From assembly GCF_963678635.1 (NCBI RefSeq), contig NC_087066.1:7283954-7347953 (forward strand): a DNA stretch of 64,000 bases, in the 5' to 3' direction. This DNA comes from Symsagittifera roscoffensis. Its lineage: Eukaryota; Xenacoelomorpha; Acoela; Convolutidae. The translations under genes and the position numbers were made by a program. Positions 42,275 to 54,830 of the stretch are shown here, in pieces. The notes below the pieces were generated by a model. The model was not told where the DNA came from. It was given only the letters and a program-made list of their open reading frames with translations, and did no database searches. Each line of letters starts with the position of its first letter. The first letter of the stretch is position 1.

Positions 42275-45200
42275 GTAAGGGTGATGTGGTAATGTTATAT
42301 TATCCTCTATTCTGGTGCATGATGTAGAGGAGGGGTACAGGAGGTTGAGAGAGGGGGGATACGCGTTCATGTGGGAAACCCCATTCTCTAGTGGATGAAG
42401 GTAAGGGTGATGTGGTAATGTTATATTATCCTCTATTCTGGTGCATGATGCAGAGGAGGGGTACAGGAGGTTGAGAGAGGGGATACGCGTTCATGTGGGA
42501 AACCCCATTCTACAGTGGATGAAGGTAAGGGTGATGTGGTAATGTTATATTATCCTCTATTCTGGTGCATGATGTAGAGGAGGGGTACAGGAGGTTGAGA
42601 GAGGGGGGATACGCGTTCATGTGGGAAACCCCATTCTCTAGTGGATGAAGGTAAGGGTGATGTGGTAATGTTATATTACCCGGTATTCTGGTGCATGATG
42701 CAGAGGAGGGGTACAGGAGGTTGAGAGAGGGGGGATACGCGTTCATGTGGGACAACCCCATTCTACAGTGGATGAAGGTAAGGGTGATGTGGTAATGTTA
42801 TATTACCCTCTATTCTGGTGCATGATGCAGAGGAGGGGTACAGGAGGTTGAGAGAGGGGGGATACGCGTTCATGTGGGAAACCCCATTCTACAGTGGATG
42901 AAGGTAAGGGTGATGTGGTAATGTTATATTATCCTCTATTCTGGTGCATTATGCAGAGGAGGGGTACAGGAGGTTGAGAGAGGGGGGATACGCGTTCATG
43001 TGGGAAACCCTATTCTACAGTGGATGAAGGTAAGGGTGATGTGGTAATGTTATATTATCCTCTATTCTGGTGCATGATGCAGAGGAGGGGTACAGGAGGT
43101 TGAGAGAGGGGGGATACGCGTTCATGTGGGAAACCCCATTCTCTAGTGGATGAAGGTAAGGGTGATGTGGTAATAATATATTTTCCTCTATTCTGGTGCA
43201 TGATGCAGAGGAGGGGTACAGGAGGTTGAGAGAGGGGGGATACGCGTTCATGTGGGACAACCCCATTCTTCAGTGGATGAAGGTAAGGGTGATGTGGTAA
43301 AATTATATTACCATCTATTCTGGTGCATGATGCAGAGGAGGGGTACAGGAGGTTGAGAGAGGGGGGATACGCGTTCATGTGGGAAACCCCATTCTCTAGT
43401 GGATGAAGGTAAGGGTGATGTGGTAATGTTATATTACCCTCTATTCTGGTGCATGATGCAGAGGAGGGGTACAGGAGGTTGAGAGAGGGGGGATACGCGT
43501 TCATGTGGGACAACCCCATTCTACAGTGGATGAAGGTAAGGGTGATGTGGTAATGTTATATTACCCTCTATTCTGGTGCATGATGCAGAGGAGGGGTACA
43601 GGAGGTTGAGAGAGGGGGGATACGCGTTCATGTGGGAAACCCCATTCTACAGTGGATGAAGGTAAGGGTGATGTGGTAATGTTATATTATCCTCTATTCT
43701 GGTGCATGATGCAGAGGAGGGGTACAGGAGGTTGAGAGAGGGGGGATACGCGTTCATGTGGGAAACCCCATTCTCTAGTGGATGAAGATAAGGGTGATGT
43801 GGTAATGTTATATTACCCGGTATTCTGGTGCATGATGCAGAGGAGGGGTACAGGAGGTTGAGAGAGGGGGGATACGCGTTCATGTGGGACAACCCCATTC
43901 TACAGTGGATGAAGGTAAGGGTGATGTGGTAATGTTATATTACCCTCTATTCTGGTGCATGATGCAGAGGAGGGGTACAGGAGGTTGAGAGAGGGGGATA
44001 CGCGTTCATGTGGGAAACCCCATTCTCTAGTGGATGAAGGTAAGGGTGATGTGGTAATGTTATATTACCCTCTATTCTGGTGCATGATGCAGAGGAGGGT
44101 ACAGGAGGTTGAGAGAGGGGGGATACGCGTTCATGTGGGAAACCCCATTCTCTAGTGGATGAAGGTAAGGGTGATGTGGTAATGTTAAATTACCCTCTAT
44201 TCTGGTGCATGATGCAGAGGAGGGGTACAGGATGTTGAGAGAGGGGGGATACGCGTTCATGTGGGAAACCCCATTCTACAGTGGATGAAGGTAAGGGTGA
44301 TGTGGTAATGTTATATTATCCTCTATTCTGGTGGATGATGCAGAGGAGGGGTACAGGAGGTTGAGAGAGGGGGGATACGCGTTCATGTGGGAAACCCCAT
44401 TCTCTAGTGGATGAAGGTAAGGGTGATGTGGTAATGTTATATTACCCTCTATTCTGGTGCATGATGCAGAGGAGGGGTACAGGAGGTTGAGAGAGGGGGG
44501 ATACGCGTTCATATGGGACAACCCGATTCTACAGTGGATGAAGGTAAGGGTGATGTGGTAATGTTATATTACCCTCTATTCTGGTGCATGATGCAGAGGA
44601 GGGGTACAGGTGGTTGAGAGAGGGGGGATACGCGTTCATGTGGAAAAACCCCATTCTACAGTGGATGAAGGTAAGGGTGATGTGGTAATGTTATATTATC
44701 CTCTATTCTGGTGGATGATGCAGAGGAGGGGTACAGGAGGTTGAGAGAGGGGGGATACGCGTTCTTGTGGGAAACCTTATTCTCTAATGGATGAAGGTAA
44801 GGGTGATGTGGTAATGTTATTTATCCTCTATTCTGTTGGATGATGCAGAGGAGGGGTACAGGAGGTTGAGAGAGGGGGGATACGCGTTCATGTGGGAAAC
44901 CCCATTCTACAGTGGATGAAGGTAAGGGTGATGTGGTAATGTTATATTACCCTCTATTCTGGTGCATGATGCAGAGGAGGGGTACAGGAGGTTGAGAGAG
45001 GGGGGATACGCGTTCATGTGGGAAACCACATTCTACAGTGGATGAAGGTAAGGGTGATGTGGTAATTTTATATTATCCTCTATTCTGGTGGATGATGCAG
45101 AGGAGGGGTACAGGAGGTTGAGAGAGGGGGGATACGCGTTCATGTGGGAAACCCCATTCTCTAGTGGATGAAGGTAAGGGTGATGTGGTAATGTTATATT

Positions 45201-48200
45201 ATCCTCTATTCTGGTGGATGATGCAGAGGAGGGGTACAGGAGGTCGAGAGAGGGGGGATACGCGTTCATGTGGGAAACCCCATTCTACAGTGGATGAAGG
45301 TAAGGGTGATGTGGTAATGTTATATTATCCTCTATTCTGGTGGATGATGCAGAGGAGGGGTACAGCAGGTTGAGAGAGGGGGGATACGCGTTCATGTGGG
45401 AAAACCCATTCTACAGTGGATGAAGGTAAGGGTGATGTGGTAATGTTATATTACCATCTATTCTGGTGCATGATGCAGAAGAGGGGTACAGGAGGTTGAG
45501 AGAGGGGGGATACGCGTTCATGTGGGAAACCCCATTCTACAGTGGATGAAGGTAAGGGTGATGTGGTAATGTTATATTATCCTCTATTCTGGTGGATGAT
45601 GCAGAGGAGGGGTACAGGAGGTTGAGAGAGGGGGGATACGCGTTCATGTGGGAAACCCCATTCTACAGTGGATGAAGGTAAGGGTGATGTGGTAATGTTA
45701 TATTATCCTCTATTCTGGTGGAAGATGCAGAGGAGGGGTACAGGAGGTTGAGAGAGGGGGGATACGCGTTCATGTGGGAAACCCCATTCTCTAGTGGATG
45801 AAGGTAAGGGTGATGTGGTAATGTTATATTACCCTCTATTCTGGTGCATGATGCAGAGGAGGGGTACAGGAGGTTGAGAGAGGGGGGATACGCGTTCATG
45901 TGGGAAACACCATTCTCCAGTGGATGAAGGTAAGGGTGATGTGGTAATGTTATATTATCCTCTATTCTGGTGCATGATGCAGAGGAGGGGTACAGGAGGT
46001 TGAGAGAGGGGGGATACGCGTTCATGTGGGAAACCCCATTCTCTAGTGGATGAAGGTAAGGGTGATGTGGTAATGTTATATTATCCTCTATTCTGGTGCA
46101 TGATGCAGAGTAGGGGTACAGGAGGTTGAGAGAGGGGGGATACGCGTTCATGTGGGAAACCCCATTCTCTAGTGGATGAAGGTAAGGGTGATGTGGTAAT
46201 GTTATATTATCCTCTATTCTGGTGGATGATGCAGAGGAGGGGTACAGGAGGGTGAGAGAGGGGGGATACGCATTCATGTGGGACAACCTCATTCTACAGT
46301 GGATGAAGGTAAGGGTGATGTGGTAATGTTATATTACCCTCTATTCTGGTGGATGATGCAGAGGAGGGGTACAGGAGGTTGAGAGAGGGGGGATACGCGT
46401 TCATGTGGGAAACCCCATTCTCTAGTGGATGAAGGTAAGGGTGATGTGGTAATGTTATATTATCCTCTATTCTGGTGGATGATGCAGAGGAGGGGTACAG
46501 GAGGGTGAGAGAGGGGGGATACGCATTCATGTGGGACAACCCCAATCTACAGTGGATGAAGGTAAGGGTGATGTGGTAATGTTATATTACCCTCTATTCT
46601 GGTGCATGATGCAGAGGAGAGGCACAGGAGGTTGAGAGAGAGGGGATACGCGTTCATGTGGGAAAACCCATTCTCTACTGGATGAAGGTAAGGGTGATGT
46701 GGTAATGTTATATTATCCTCTATTCTGGTGCATGATGCAGAGGAAGGGTACAGGAGGTTGAGAGAGGGGGGATACGTGTTCATGTGGGAAACCCCATTCT
46801 CCAGTGGATGAAGGTAAGGGTGATGTGGTAATGTTATATTATCCTCTATTCTGGTGGATGATGCAGAGGAGGGGTACAGGAGGGTGAGAGAGGGGGGATA
46901 CGCGTTCATGTGGGACAACCCCATTCTACAGTGGATGATGGTAAGGGTGATGTGGTAATGTTATATTATCCTCTATTCTGGTGGATGATGCAGAGGAGGG
47001 GTACAGGAGGTTGAGAGAGGGTGGATACGCCTTCATGTGGGACAACCCCATTCTACAGTGGATGAAGGTAAGGGTGATGTGGTAATGTTATATTACCCTC
47101 TATTCTGGTGGATGATGCAGAGAAGGGGTACAGGAGTGTGAGAGAGGGGGGATACGCATTCATGTGGGACAACCCCATTCTACAGTGGATGATGGCAAGG
47201 GTGATGTGGTAATGTTATGTTATTCTCTATTCTGGTGCATGATGCAGAGGAGGGGTACAGGAGGTTGAGAGAGGGGGGATACGCGTTCATGTGGGAAACC
47301 CCATTCTCTAGTGGATGAAGGTAAGGGTGATGTGGTAATGTTATATTATCCTCTATTCTGGTGGATGATGCAGAGGAGGGGTACAGGAGGGTGAGAGAGG
47401 GGGGATACGCGTTCATGTGGGACAACCCCATTCTACAGTGGATGATGGTAAGGGTGATGTGGCAATGTTATATTACCCTCTATTCTGGTGGATGATGGAG
47501 AGGAGGGGTACAGGAGGTTGAGAGAGGGGGGATACGCGTTCATGTGGGAAACCCCATTCTCTAGTGGATGAAGGTAAGGGTGATGTGGTAATGTTATATT
47601 ATCCTCTATTCTGGTGGATGATGCAGAGGAGGGGTACAGGAGGTTGAGAGAGGGGGATACGCGTTCATGTGGGAAACCCCATTCTCTAGTGGATGAAGGT
47701 AAGGGTGATGTCGTAATGTTATATTACCCTCTATTCTGGTGGATGATGCCGAGGAGGGGTACAGGAGGGTGAGAGAGGGGGGTTACGCGTTCATGTGGGA
47801 CAAACCCATTCTACAGTGGATGAAGGTAAGGGTGATGTGGTAATGTTATATTACCCTCTGTTCTGGTGGATGATGCCGAGGAGGGGTACAGGAGGGTGAG
47901 AGAGGGGGGTTACGCGTTCATGTGGGACAACCCCATTCTACAGTGGATGATGGTAAGGGTGATGTGGTAATGTTATGTTGTCCTCTACTCTGGTGCATGA
48001 TGCAGAGGAGGGGTACAGGAGGTTGAGAGAGGGGGGATACGCGTTCATGTGGGAAACCCCATTCTCTAGTGGATGAAGGTAAGGGTGATGTCGTAATGTT
48101 ATATTACCCTCTATTCTGGTGGATGATGCCGAGGAGGGGTACAGGAGGGTGAGAGAGGGGGGTTACGCGTTCATGTGGGACAAACCCATTCTACAGTGGA

Positions 48201-51200
48201 TGATGGTAAGGGTGATGTGGTAATGTTATGTTGTCCTCTACTCTGGTGCATGATGCAGAGGAGGGGTACAGGAGGTTGAGAGAGGGGGATACGCGTTCAT
48301 GTGGGAAACCCCATTCTCTAGTGGATGAAGGTAAGGGTGATGTGGTAAGGTTATATTATCCTCTATTCTGGTGGATGATGCAGAGGAGGGGTACAGGAGG
48401 GTGAGAGAGGGGGGATACGCGTTCATGTGGGACAACCCCATTCTACAGTGGATGATGGTAAGGGTGATGTGGTAATGTTATATTACCCTCTATTCGGGTG
48501 GATGATGGAGAGGAGGGGTACAGGAGGTTGAGAGAGGGGGGATACGCGTTCATGTGGGAAACCCCATTCTCTAGTGGATGAAGGTAAGGGTGATGTGGTA
48601 ATGTTATATTACCCTCTATTCTTGTGGATGATGCAGAGGAGGGGTACAGGAGGTTGAGAGAGGGGGATACGCGTTGATGTGGGAAACCCCATTCTCTAGT
48701 GGATGAAGGTAAGGGTGATGTGGTAATGTTATATTACCCTCTATTCTGGTGGATGATGCCGAGGAGGGGTACAGGAGGGTGAGAGAGGGGGGTTACGGGT
48801 TCATGTGGGACAACCCCATTCTACAGTGGATGAAGGTAAGGGTGATGTGGTAATGTTATATTACCCTCTATTCTTGTGGATGATGCAGAGGAGGGGTACA
48901 GGAGGTTGAGAGAGGGGGATACGCGTTGATGTGGGAAACCCCATTCTCTAGTGGATGAAGGTAAGGGTGATGTGGTAATGTTATATTACCCTCTATTCTG
49001 GTGGATGATGCCGAGGAGGGGTACAGGAGGGTGAGAGAGGGGGGATACGCGTTCATGTGGGACAACTCCATTCTACAGTGGATGATGGTAAGGGTGATGT
49101 GGTAATGTTATGTTATCCTCTACTCTGGTGCACGATGCAGAGGAGGGGTACAGGAGGGTGAGAGAGGGGGGATACGCGTTCATGTGGGACAACTCCATTC
49201 TACAGTGGATGATGGTAAGGGTGATGTGGTAATGTTATGTTATCCTCTACTCTGGTGCACGATGCAGAGGAGGGGTACAGGAGGTTGAGAGAGGGGGGAT
49301 ACGCGTTCATGTGGGAAACCCCATTCTCTAGTGGATGAAGGTAAGGGTGATGTGGTAATGTTATATTATCCTCTACTCTAGTGGATGATTCAGAGGAGGG
49401 GTACAGGAGGGTGAGAGAGGGGGGATACGCGTTCATGTGGGACAACACCATTCTACAGTGGATGATGGTAAGGGTGATGTGGTAATGTTATATTACCCTC
49501 TGTTCTGGTTGATGATGCAGAGGAGGGGTACAGGAGGGTGAGAGAGGGGGATACGCGTTCATGTGGGACAACCCCATTCTACAGTGGATGAAGGTAAGGG
49601 TGATGTGGTAATGTTATATTATCCTCTATTCTGGTGGATGATGCAGAGGAGGGGTACAGGAGGTTGAGAGAGAGGTGATACGCGTTCATGTGGGAAACCT
49701 CATTCTCTAGTGGATGAAGGTAAGGGTGATGTGGTAATGTTATATTATCCTCTATTCTGGTGGATGATGCAGAGGAGGGGTACAGGAGGGTGAGAGAGGG
49801 CGGATACGCGTTCATATGGGACAACCCCATTGTACAGTGGACGAAGGTAAGGGTGATGTGGTAATGTTATATTTTCTCTATTCTGGTGGATGATGCAGAG
49901 GAGGGGTACAGGAGGGTGAGAGAGGGGGGATACGCGTTTATGTGGGACAACCCCATTCTACAGTGGATGATGGTAAGGGTGATGTGGTAATGTTATGTTA
50001 TCCTCTATTCTGGTGCATGATGCCGAGGAGGGGTACAGGAGGTTGAGAGAGGTGGGAAACGCGTTCATGTGGGACAACCTCATTGTACAGTGGATGAAGG
50101 TAAGGGTGATGTGGTAATGTTATATTATCCTCTATTCTGGTGGATGATGCAGAGGATGGGTTCAGTAGGGTGAGAGAGGGGTGATACGCGTTCATATGGG
50201 ACAACGCCATTCTACAGTGGATGAAGCCGAGGTTGATGTGGTAATGTTATGTTTTCCTCTATTCTGTGGGATGATGCAGAGGAAGGGCACAGGAGGTTGA
50301 GAGAGGGGGGATACGCGTTCATATGAGACAACCTCATTCTACAGTGGATGAAGGCAAGGGTGATGTGGGAATGATATATTATCCTCTCTTCTGATGGATG
50401 ATGCAGAGGAGGGGTACAGGAGGGTGAGAGAGGGGGATACGCGTTCATGTGGGACAACCCCATTCTACAGTGGATGAAGGTAAGGGTGATGTGGTAATGT
50501 TATATTACCCTCTGTTCTGGTGGATGATGCAGAGGAGGGGTACAGGAGGGTGAGAGAGGGGGATACGCGTTCATGTGGGACAACCCCATTCTACAGTGGA
50601 TGAAGGTAAGGGTGATGTGGTAATGTTATATTATCCTCTATTCTGGTGGATGATGCAGAGGAGGGGTACAGGAGGTTGAGAGAGGGGGAATACGCGTTCA
50701 TGTGGGAAACCCCATTCTCTAGTGGATGAAGGTAAGGGTGATGTGGTAATGTTATATTATCCTCTATTCTGGTGGATGATGCAGAGGAGGGGTACAGGAG
50801 GGTGAGAGAGGGCGGATACGCGTTCATATGGGACAACCCCATTCTACAGTGGACGAAGGTAAGGGTGATGTGGTAATGTTATATTACCCTCTATTCTGGT
50901 GGATGATGCAGAGGAGGGGTACAGGAGGGTGAGAGAGGGGGGATACGCGTTCATGTGGGACAACCCCATTCTACAGTGGATGATGGTAAGGGTGATGTGG
51001 TTATGTTATGTTATCCTCTATTCTGGTGCATGATGCAGAGGAGGGGTGCAGGAGGGTGAGAGAGGTTGATACGCGTTCATGTGGGACAACGCCGTTCTAC
51101 AGTAGATGAAGGTAAGGGTGATGTGGTAATGTTATATTATCCTCTATTCTGGTGGATGATGCCGAGGAGGGGTACAGGAGGTTGAGAGAAGTGGGAAACG

Positions 51201-52668
51201 CGTTCATGTGGGACAACCTCATTGTACAGTGAATGAAGGTAAGGGTGATGATGTGGTAATGTTATATTATCCTCTATTCTGGTGGATGATGCAGAGGAGG
51301 GGTTCAGTAGGGCGAGAGAGGGTTGATACGCGTTCATATGGGACAACGCCATTCTACAGTGGATGAAGGTAAGGGTGATGTGGTAATGTTATATTATCCT
51401 CTATTTTAGTGGATGATGCAGAGGAGGGGTACAGGAGGGTGAGAGAGGGGGGTTACGCGTTCATGTGGGACAACCCCATTCTACAGTGGATGAAGGCGAG
51501 GTTGATGTGGTAATGTTATGTTTTCCTCTATTCTGTGGGATGATGCAGAGGAAGGACACATGAGGTTGAGAGAGGGGGGATACGCGTTCATATGAGACAA
51601 CCTCATTCTACAGTGGATGAAGGCAAGGGTGATGTGGTAATGATATATTATCCTCTCTTCTGATGGATGATGCAGAGGAGGGGTACAGTAGGGTGAGAGA
51701 GGGGTGATACGCATTCGTGTGGTACAACCCCATTCTACGGCGAACCAAGGCAAGGGTGATGTGGTAATGTTATATAATCCTCTATTCTGGTGGATGATGC
51801 AGAGGAGGGGTACAGGACGTTGAGAGAGGGGGGACACGTTTTCATGTGAGACAACCTCATTCTACAGTGGATGAAGGTAAGGATGATGTGGTAATGTTAT
51901 ATTATCTTCAATTCTGGTGGATGTTGCAGAGGAGAGGTACAGGAGGGTGAGAGAGGGGAGATACGCGTTCGTGTGGTACATCCCCATTCTACGGCGAATA
52001 AAGGCAAGGGTGGTGTGGTAATGTTATATAATCCTCTATTCTGGTGGATGATGCAGAGGAGGGGTACAGTAGGGTGAGAGAGGGGTGATACGCGTTCATG
52101 TGGGACAACCCCATTCTACAGTGGATGAAGGTAAGGGTGATGTGGGAATGTTATGTTTTCCTCTATTCTGGTGGATGATGCAGAGGAGGGGTACAGGAGG
52201 TTGAGAGACGGGGGATACGCGTGCATGTGAGACAACCTCATTCTACAGTGTATGAAGGTAAGGGTGATGTGGTAATGTAATATTATTTTCTATTCTGGTG
52301 GATGTTGCAGAGGAGAGGTACAGGAGGGTGAGAGAGGGGAGATACGCGTTCGTGTGGTACAACCCCATTCTACGGCGAATAAAGGCAAGGATGATGTGGT
52401 AATGTTATATAATCCTCTATTCTGGTGGATGATGCAGAGGAGGGGAACAGTAGGGTGAGAGAGGGGAGATACGAGTTCGTGTGGTACAACCCCATTCTAC
52501 GGTGAATAAAGTTAAGGGTGATGTGGTAATGTTATATAATCCTCTATTCTGGTGGAAGATGCAGAGGAGGGGTACAGTAGGGTGAGAGAGGGGTGATACG
52601 CGTTCATGTGGGACAACGCCATTGTAAAGTGAATGAAGGTAAGGGTGATGTGGTAATGTTATTTATCC
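42178..52668 (+). repeat. 126 bp satellite derived from iGluR exon 15 and its 5' splice site, about 83 copies
   Basis: The first unit is the genuine sequence: 97 bp of exon 15 (42178-42274) plus 29 bp of intron. The same block then repeats head to tail with a period of 126 bp (124-127). Each unit keeps GGATGAAGGTAAGGGTGATG, i.e. the exon end and the donor. Most downstream units read GATGCAGAGGAG where exon 15 has GATGCCGAGGAG. Two main subtypes exist: one with GGGACAACCCCATTCTACAG (frame kept) and one with GGGAAACCCCATTCTCTAG (one base shorter, frame lost). Units near 51.4-52.6 kb are the most diverged (e.g. CTACGGCGAATAAAGGCAAG). The array runs into an assembly gap, so the real length is unknown. 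Confidence 0.97.
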
Positions 52669-52868
52669 NNNNNNNNNNNNNNNNNNNNNNNNNNNNNNNN
52701 NNNNNNNNNNNNNNNNNNNNNNNNNNNNNNNNNNNNNNNNNNNNNNNNNNNNNNNNNNNNNNNNNNNNNNNNNNNNNNNNNNNNNNNNNNNNNNNNNNNN
52801 NNNNNNNNNNNNNNNNNNNNNNNNNNNNNNNNNNNNNNNNNNNNNNNNNNNNNNNNNNNNNNNNNNNN
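52669..52868. other. Assembly gap (200 N)
   Basis: Exactly 200 N, a fixed-size placeholder, at the end of the satellite. The array and any receptor exons beyond it may be missing here. Confidence 1.
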
Positions 52869-52886
52869 TTGTGTTTTTTTTTCCAG

Positions 52887-52956
52887 CTGACTAAATGCGG
52901 CAAAAATAATGAGAGCAGCCGTTTTGAAATAGATTTCATATGGAATTTTTTACCCG
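52887..52956 (+). CDS. Possible short exon after the satellite (unproven)
   Basis: A good acceptor (gtgtttttttttccag) ends at 52886 and a donor-like CCCG|gtacgg follows at about 52956. In the phase of exon 15 it would read LTKCGKNNESSRFEIDFIWN. This does not resemble the Gly-rich continuation of S2 expected after exon 15, so it may be an alternative end or a chance acceptor. Confidence 0.2.
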
Positions 52957-53344
52957 GTACGGCACGTCTTTTCTAGTATTCAGATCAGAATTCGGGCGTA
53001 ATTATGATAGAGGGTCCCTGTGAAAAGCAGTTGTGAGAGAAGTGGGAATGCATCTTATTTTTAACCTCATTCTGAAACCTAAAGTGGTCAAATAGAAAGA
53101 ATTTCATAGGCTCATCTCCTACTTTTGTTTCCACCATTTATTTTTCATCGGACCCCTGAGTTTTTGTCTGACATCTCGATCACAATTTGCCTAAAATTTT
53201 TTCTGCGAAGTTTTGTTGTTTGTTTATTAATTTTTCTGAATTTGAAACACTAACGAGCATGCTGAGTGAGACAGAAGTTTTACTTCTTTTTCCAACCTAA
53301 GTCGCAAATAGTGGTGCCTTTTTTGGGGCACCTCAACTCCCTTT

Positions 53345-53550
53345 TGATAGCATGTGCTTTGACATTTGATTATTAATAAGTTAGTATAGTTGATTCATTT
53401 TTAATTCATCAAATGAACCGAAAAAAGCTGCTTGTTTCACATAATACTACACAAATAAAAACTCGATTTCAGAAATTTTCCAACTGAATATATTTCGCAA
53501 TTTTTTTAAAATGCATAATTTATACATAATATGGTGTTATAATTTCCAAT
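53345..53550 (+). repeat. Interspersed repeat R4, copy 2
   Basis: Same order of blocks as 26490-26700, with about 80 percent identity by eye. Confidence 0.7.
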
Positions 53551-53726
53551 TTATTACATTCAAAATTAGTTTGGTTGCTTTCAGCTTGCTATTTTCCAAA
53601 ATATTACATGCAAAGTTGTCTATTTGTATTTGGTGCCACTTTTGCCGCATTGCGTTGGCAATTTAGTAGCATATGTAGCTGCTTTGATAGTGCCTAGATT
53701 TTGTACATTGTCAAGGCACCATGGCG

Positions 53727-53785
53727 CAGATGCGAGGTCAGGAAATCCTGTTCTCCTAGTCGTAGGATCGAATCCGCTGTAGCAG
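53727..53785 (+). ncRNA. tRNA-like sequence with pol III A and B boxes, probably tRNA-derived SINE or relic
   Basis: TGGCGCAGATGCG fits an A box and GGATCGAATCC, 35 bp later, fits a B box with one change. No acceptor stem pairs and the D and anticodon arms do not fold properly, so it is not a functional tRNA. Confidence 0.35.
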
Positions 53786-54269
53786 AAGTTTTAATTTTGA
53801 TGGCTTATTTTTACCTTTCTTTTTTTATTTTACTTTATAGAGCAGTCTTTTCGCGCTAGTGTTTGCGAAGCGCAGCTTCGCCTCTGCGTTAAGTTTCATA
53901 TCGAAATGTACTGATAAGGCGTACTCATTTTTCTGTACATATGTGGTAAGTAGCGTCATGTTACGAACGACGTTTTTCAATCTAAGTCGCGAATATAAGT
54001 GCTGATTTATTTGTTGGCTTTTTTGCCTAACATCTGGTTTACTTTTGCTGCATAGCCTTATACCTTGGTATCTGGTTTCATTGTGGCTAGTTCCTGTTTG
54101 GTAAAAACCATTGTTATGAAAATGAATGAGAGAAAAAATTATCCCCTCGGAACAATTTTTGAAAACCTGCTCGGTTTTTTGGAAACTTTTTTTTGACTTC
54201 TCGTGAGGGTTCAATAGACAAATCAGAGAGTAGGAATTTTTCTGCATCAGCAGTTTTGGCCTCAGTTTT

Positions 54270-54830
54270 TTTGAAAAAAATACGTTAGACTTTGTTTTAT
54301 ACAGAGAATTTTTTGAAGTTCAGACCGTTTTTCGGAGTTTTTTTGTCGAAAACTATTCTGTCAAATCTAAGATCAAGGGTTCAATCGAAAAACAAGTAGT
54401 ATGAGTTTTCATTGCATAAGCAGATATGGGCTGATTTTGTAGACAATACTGTTTGACTACATGCCAAGTTTGAGATAAAAAGTTCACTCGAAAGAACAGA
54501 TACTAAGAATTTTCTCTGCATAGCGGCTAAGCCCAATTTTACTCAGAAATGACCTTATAACTACGAAGTCTGAAAATATATTTTTAAATAATAAAATGAG
54601 GTCAAAATTGCTGAAGCAGAGAAAATTCCTGCTCTGATTTTTCGATTGAACCCTTTCTCTCGAGAAGTCAAAAATTTCCAAAAAATAAGCAAGTTCAAGT
54701 TTCAAAAATTGTTTTCATTGATTTAACAAAAAGTTAATGTTCTGAAATATTGACATTTTCGGAAACTTTTTGGTTGTCTCGAAAACTACGGTGCCAAGTC
54801 TGAGATTAATTTTAGATAAGTTGCAAGGTT
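54270..54830 (+). repeat. R3-related diverged repeat
   Basis: Contains TTGTCGAAAACTATTCTGTC, CAAATCTAAGATCAAGGG and the GAAAACTACGGTGCCAAGTC block, like the units at 25550-26260. Poly-G (54866-54878) and short CCCTATCTTAATACAT direct repeats (about 54900-55020) follow. Confidence 0.45.

Noticed and set aside
45663-46292. Long - strand open frames (up to 209 codons) through the satellite, reading repeated [16 protein letters not shown] units
   Set aside because: The unit is 126 bp, a multiple of three, so any frame open in one unit stays open through identical units. It is antisense to a known exon and has no start, splice or domain evidence.
42178-52668. Array of regular repeats, CRISPR-like at first glance
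   Set aside because: Units are contiguous without unique spacers, are 126 bp long and derive from a eukaryotic exon.
52593-52976. Frames running through the N gap
   Set aside because: They are open only because N codons are not stops.
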